NCBI GenBank assembly: GCA_027349615.1
Contig: DAIEML010000090.1
Coordinates: 1-8,773 of the forward strand
DNA from: Ignavibacteriales bacterium
GTDB taxonomy: Bacteria > Bacteroidota > Ignavibacteria > Ignavibacteriales > Ignavibacteriaceae
Direction: 5' to 3'
Length of the DNA: 8,773 bases
Position 1 is the stretch's first letter. Each line of letters begins with the position of its first letter. The translations under genes were made by a program, and so were the position numbers. Shown here in pieces: positions 6,045 through 8,773 of this stretch. The notes beneath the pieces were generated by a model. That model had not been told where the DNA came from. It saw only the letters and a program-made list of their open reading frames with translations, and searched no databases.

Positions 6045-7890
6045 AATTAATATTTTGCCGGAAAACATTGCAAGCAAGATTGCCGCTGGAGAAGTGGTCC
6101 AGAGACCAGAATCTGTTGTTAAAGAATTACTCGAAAATTCAATTGATGCTGGTGCGAACATAATTGAAGTAATTATTAAAAGAGCCGGTAAATCTTTAAT
6201 CCAAATTATTGATGATGGAATTGGAATGTCTGAAGACGACGTAGTTTTATGCGTTCAAAAACATGCTACGAGTAAAATAAACAAGCTTGAAGATCTTGAT
6301 TCAATCAACACACTTGGTTTTCGGGGAGAAGCTTTAAGTTCGATTGCTGCTGTTAGCCAGCTTGAAATTAAAACTGAAACTAAAGATGATGATCTTGGCA
6401 CTTTAATTAGAATTGAAGACGGCGTTACTATTGTAAAAGAAAAAGGTTCATTTCCAAAAGGAACTTCTGTTGCAGTAAAAAATTTATTTTTTAATACTCC
6501 AGCTCGAAGAAATTTTTTAAAAACAGATAATACCGAGCTTAAACATATCATAGATACTTTTAACAAAACTGCGTTAGGTCATCACAATATTGGCTTTAAA
6601 TTTTATAATGATGACGAAATAATTTTTGATTATCCATCAGGCAATTTTGAAGATCGCATACAAAATGTGTTTGCCGATAATATGCTTGATGCTTTAATTC
6701 CTGTAAACGAAAGAACAGATTTTCTATCAATAACAGGTTTTGTTGGTAAACCAGCAATGCTTAAGAAAAGTAAAGGCGATCAATATGTTTTTTTGAATTG
6801 GCGGTATGTTGTAAGTAAGCATATCAATCACGCTGTGTTTACTGCCTATGAAAACATTTTGGAAAAGGGAGATTATCCCTTTTTCATTCTTTTCTTAGAA
6901 TTAGATCCAAAGAAAGTTGATGTAAATGTTCATCCTTCCAAATTGGAAGTCCGCTTTGATGATGAAAAAAGCATTTACAATTTTGTACTTGCAGTAATTA
7001 AAAAAAGTTTAGGTACTCACGATCTAGTTCCAACGATGGCATTTATGCAGACAGCTGATGAAAGTGAAAAACTAAGGTTCAACAATTTTAAAAAAGTTGA
7101 GTCAGGTGATTTTTCTGATCGACCATCATTTCAGGAAAAAAAATCTTATGCAAAAACTGATTTTTCAAATAGAGATATAGATATAATCTTCAATTCGATT
7201 CCGGATTCGTTAACGAAAGCAAACCCGAATGAGTCAATTCAACTGCCGTTTGACAGAACGGATAACAAAGAAATTTATCATGAGCCTGAAAACCGCTCTG
7301 GTTCAGTACAAAGAGAAGAAGAGACTCCATTTATAATTCAATTGCACAATAAATATATTTTATCGCAAATCAAAACCGGATTAATGATCATCGATCAGCA
7401 CGTTGCTCATGAACGAGTTCTTTATGAGAAAGCATTAAAACGATTTGAAGCCAATCTTCCTTTTTCACAGCAGCTTTTATTTCCAAGAACGACTGAGCTT
7501 GATCCGGCAAGATTTTTAATTTTGAAAGAAATTAATCCAACGCTAACAAAGCTTGGCTTTTCGATAAAGTTTTTCAGCAAGAATACAATCGTCATAGAAG
7601 GCGTTCCGGACGATGTTAAAAAAGGTTTTGAAGAAAAGGTGCTGCTTCAATTAATTGATGAGTTTACTGAAAGCAAGGATGAAAAAAATTTTGATGAAAA
7701 AGAAATTCTTGCAAAATCATATTCATGTAAAGCAGCAATTAAAGCCGGCGATTACCTTTCCGAAAAAGAAATGCGGTTGCTAATTGATCAGCTATTTGCT
7801 ACTTCGATGCCTTATGTCTGTCCGCATGGAAGACCGATTGTAGTGAAAATTTCTTTGGATGAGTTTGATAGAAGATTTGGAAGAACGTAA
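6034..7890 (+). CDS. mutL: DNA mismatch repair protein MutL
   Basis: A mismatch-repair ATPase that couples MutS recognition to strand incision. Numbered from the ATG at 6034 (618 residues), the GHKL ATPase domain shows IAAGEVVQRPESVVKELLEN (Glu34, Asn35), SIDAG (Asp38), DDGIGMS (60-66), HATSKI (77-82) and GFRGEALSSIAA (95-106). NTPARRNFLK (154-163) follows. A variable linker (about 335-430) leads to the C-terminal domain. That domain has the metal site of nicking MutL proteins: DQHVAHERVLYE (454-465), SCKAAIKAG (564-572) and CPHGRP (596-601), so it should be an endonuclease, unlike E. coli MutL. QQLLFP (479-484) sits where B. subtilis MutL binds the sliding clamp. An ATG at 6016 is in frame, but 6034 puts INILPENIAS where the family starts. 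It overlaps folA by 11 bases, suggesting coupled translation. Confidence 0.96.
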   Translation: MTNRINILPENIASKIAAGEVVQRPESVVKELLENSIDAGANIIEVIIKRAGKSLIQIIDDGIGMSEDDVVLCVQKHATSKINKLEDLDSINTLGFRGEALSSIAAVSQLEIKTETKDDDLGTLIRIEDGVTIVKEKGSFPKGTSVAVKNLFFNTPARRNFLKTDNTELKHIIDTFNKTALGHHNIGFKFYNDDEIIFDYPSGNFEDRIQNVFADNMLDALIPVNERTDFLSITGFVGKPAMLKKSKGDQYVFLNWRYVVSKHINHAVFTAYENILEKGDYPFFILFLELDPKKVDVNVHPSKLEVRFDDEKSIYNFVLAVIKKSLGTHDLVPTMAFMQTADESEKLRFNNFKKVESGDFSDRPSFQEKKSYAKTDFSNRDIDIIFNSIPDSLTKANPNESIQLPFDRTDNKEIYHEPENRSGSVQREEETPFIIQLHNKYILSQIKTGLMIIDQHVAHERVLYEKALKRFEANLPFSQQLLFPRTTELDPARFLILKEINPTLTKLGFSIKFFSKNTIVIEGVPDDVKKGFEEKVLLQLIDEFTESKDEKNFDEKEILAKSYSCKAAIKAGDYLSEKEMRLLIDQLFATSMPYVCPHGRPIVVKISLDEFDRRFGRT

Positions 7891-7895
7891 ATTTA

Positions 7896-7930
7896 AAAAG
7901 CTTATTGTCCAAAAGACAGAAAGCTTTTAT
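7896..7930 (+). terminator. Probable intrinsic terminator after mutL
   Basis: An inverted repeat begins six bases after the mutL stop. AAAAGCTT (7896-7903) pairs with AAGCTTTT (7921-7928), and TTGTC (7905-7909) pairs with GACAG (7915-7919, one G-U pair). One A-A mismatch separates the two helices, and the loop is CAAAA. The 3' arm ends in TTTTATTAGTTT. The stem is long but AT-rich, so efficiency may be modest. TTGTCC (7905-7910) and TATTAG (7928-7933), 17 bases apart, could also form a weak promoter for the next gene inside this hairpin; I give that little weight. Confidence 0.55.
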
Positions 7931-7959
7931 TAGTTTCACAAAAGCTATAAAGGTTAATC

Positions 7960-8773
7960 ATGAACTACGAAGAATATAAAAAAAGAAAAAAGGGATTTGA
8001 GCAGAAAGCAAAAAATTCTTCAACAACTGGAATGAAATATACAACTGTTAGCGGAGAAGAAGTTAAACTTCTTTACGGACCTGATGACATTGAAAATATT
8101 AATTATTTAAATGAAATTGGTTTCCCGGGCGAATATCCTTATACACGCGGTATTCATGCTAATGGCTATCGTGGAAAAATTTGGACAATGCGCCAGTTTG
8201 CTGGTTTCGGATCGCCAGAAGATACTAATCAGCGTTTCCATTATTTATTAAATCATGGGCAAACAGGTTTATCTGTTGCATTCGATCTTCCAACATTGAT
8301 GGGCTGGGATGCTGACGCTGCTTTAAGCGAAGGCGAAGTTGGTATTTGCGGCGTTTCAATTTCTTCACTTCAAGATATGGAAGTTCTGTTTGATAAAATT
8401 CCACTTGAAAAAGTTTCAACATCGATGACAATAAATTCGCCGGCGGCCATGGTCTTCGCATTTTATCTGGCCGTTGCGCAAAAACAAAATGTTGATTTTA
8501 AAAATTTGAGAGGCACTCTTCAAAACGATATTCTGAAAGAATACATTGCGCAAAAAGAATATATCTACCCTCCAAATCCATCGATGCGGATTATCGTTGA
8601 TATGATTGAGTACTGTGCAAACGAAGTTCCGCAATGGAACCCGGTTTCTGTAAGCGGTTATCACATTAGAGAAGCCGGATCCACTGCAGCACAGGAACTT
8701 GCATTTACATTGGCAGATGGTTTTGCTTACATCGAAGCATGCCTTGAACGAGGAATGGACATAGATTCATTTG
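7960..8773 (+). CDS. B12-dependent acyl-CoA mutase large subunit, isobutyryl-CoA mutase-like (3' truncated)
   Basis: The first 271 residues of a methylmalonyl-CoA mutase family catalytic subunit; the window ends inside the TIM barrel, at about half of a 520-570-residue chain. These adenosylcobalamin enzymes rearrange acyl-CoA carbon skeletons, with cobalamin bound by a separate small subunit when the large chain is short. Visible motifs: [17 protein letters not shown] (54-70), [10 protein letters not shown] (75-84), [16 protein letters not shown] (100-115), SEGEVG (123-128), [10 protein letters not shown] (153-162), [19 protein letters not shown] (187-205) and [10 protein letters not shown] (231-240) with catalytic His235. 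Phe80 and Gln198 replace the Tyr and Arg that bind the methylmalonyl carboxylate (Tyr89 and Arg207 in Propionibacterium MutB) and match isobutyryl-CoA mutase. Automated annotation would probably say methylmalonyl-CoA mutase. The start has AGG (7951-7953) six bases upstream. The terminator before it suggests a separate transcript from mutL. Confidence 0.92.
   Translation, partial: MNYEEYKKRKKGFEQKAKNSSTTGMKYTTVSGEEVKLLYGPDDIENINYLNEIGFPGEYPYTRGIHANGYRGKIWTMRQFAGFGSPEDTNQRFHYLLNHGQTGLSVAFDLPTLMGWDADAALSEGEVGICGVSISSLQDMEVLFDKIPLEKVSTSMTINSPAAMVFAFYLAVAQKQNVDFKNLRGTLQNDILKEYIAQKEYIYPPNPSMRIIVDMIEYCANEVPQWNPVSVSGYHIREAGSTAAQELAFTLADGFAYIEACLERGMDIDSF

Noticed and set aside
8225..8664. Two overlapping open frames on the minus strand
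   Set aside because: They lie inside the acyl-CoA mutase gene, whose plus-strand protein is strongly conserved, and their products resemble no known protein. They are antisense shadows.
1..8773. A novel defence, mobile or otherwise undescribed gene system
   Set aside because: Every substantial open frame has a clear known family. No transposase, integrase, nuclease cassette, toxin-antitoxin pair, direct-repeat array or structured RNA was seen on either strand by eye.

Overview
The window is AT-rich chromosomal DNA from a bacterium. Lysine- and isoleucine-rich proteins, AAA/AGA/TTA-heavy codons, weak Shine-Dalgarno sequences and Bacteroidota-like proteins point to the Bacteroidota/Chlorobi/Ignavibacteria group. 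This placement is an inference from sequence character; there is no rRNA or other taxonomic marker here.

Left part (about 1-3380): one edge of a surface-polysaccharide locus. It starts with the remains of a family-4-like glycosyltransferase. The N-terminal half appears broken by frameshifts and probably an internal deletion, and only the C-terminal sugar-nucleotide-binding domain is an open frame (274-828). Its stop overlaps the start of a Wzx-type flippase (828-2252). A second, complete GT4-type glycosyltransferase lies on the opposite strand (2226-3380), and its 3' end overlaps the flippase 3' end by 27 coding bases.

Middle and right part (3381-7890): a short divergent intergenic region leads into a plus-strand metabolic and housekeeping run: a glycerate kinase (PF02595 type), thyA, folA and mutL. 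ThyA makes dTMP and releases dihydrofolate, which FolA reduces, so these two act in one cycle. mutL overlaps folA by 11 bases, linking nucleotide supply and mismatch repair in one probable transcript. A hairpin with a T-rich tail after mutL looks like an intrinsic terminator.

Right edge (7960-8773): the first 271 codons of a B12-dependent acyl-CoA mutase large subunit, cut by the window end. Its active-site residues (Phe80, Gln198) match isobutyryl-CoA mutase rather than methylmalonyl-CoA mutase, which is the most informative functional observation here.

I saw no CRISPR array, tRNA or rRNA, insertion sequence, phage gene, defence cassette or plausible new multi-gene system. The unusual points are smaller: a decayed glycosyltransferase, a coding-sequence overlap, a TTG start arrangement, and the mutase specificity residues.
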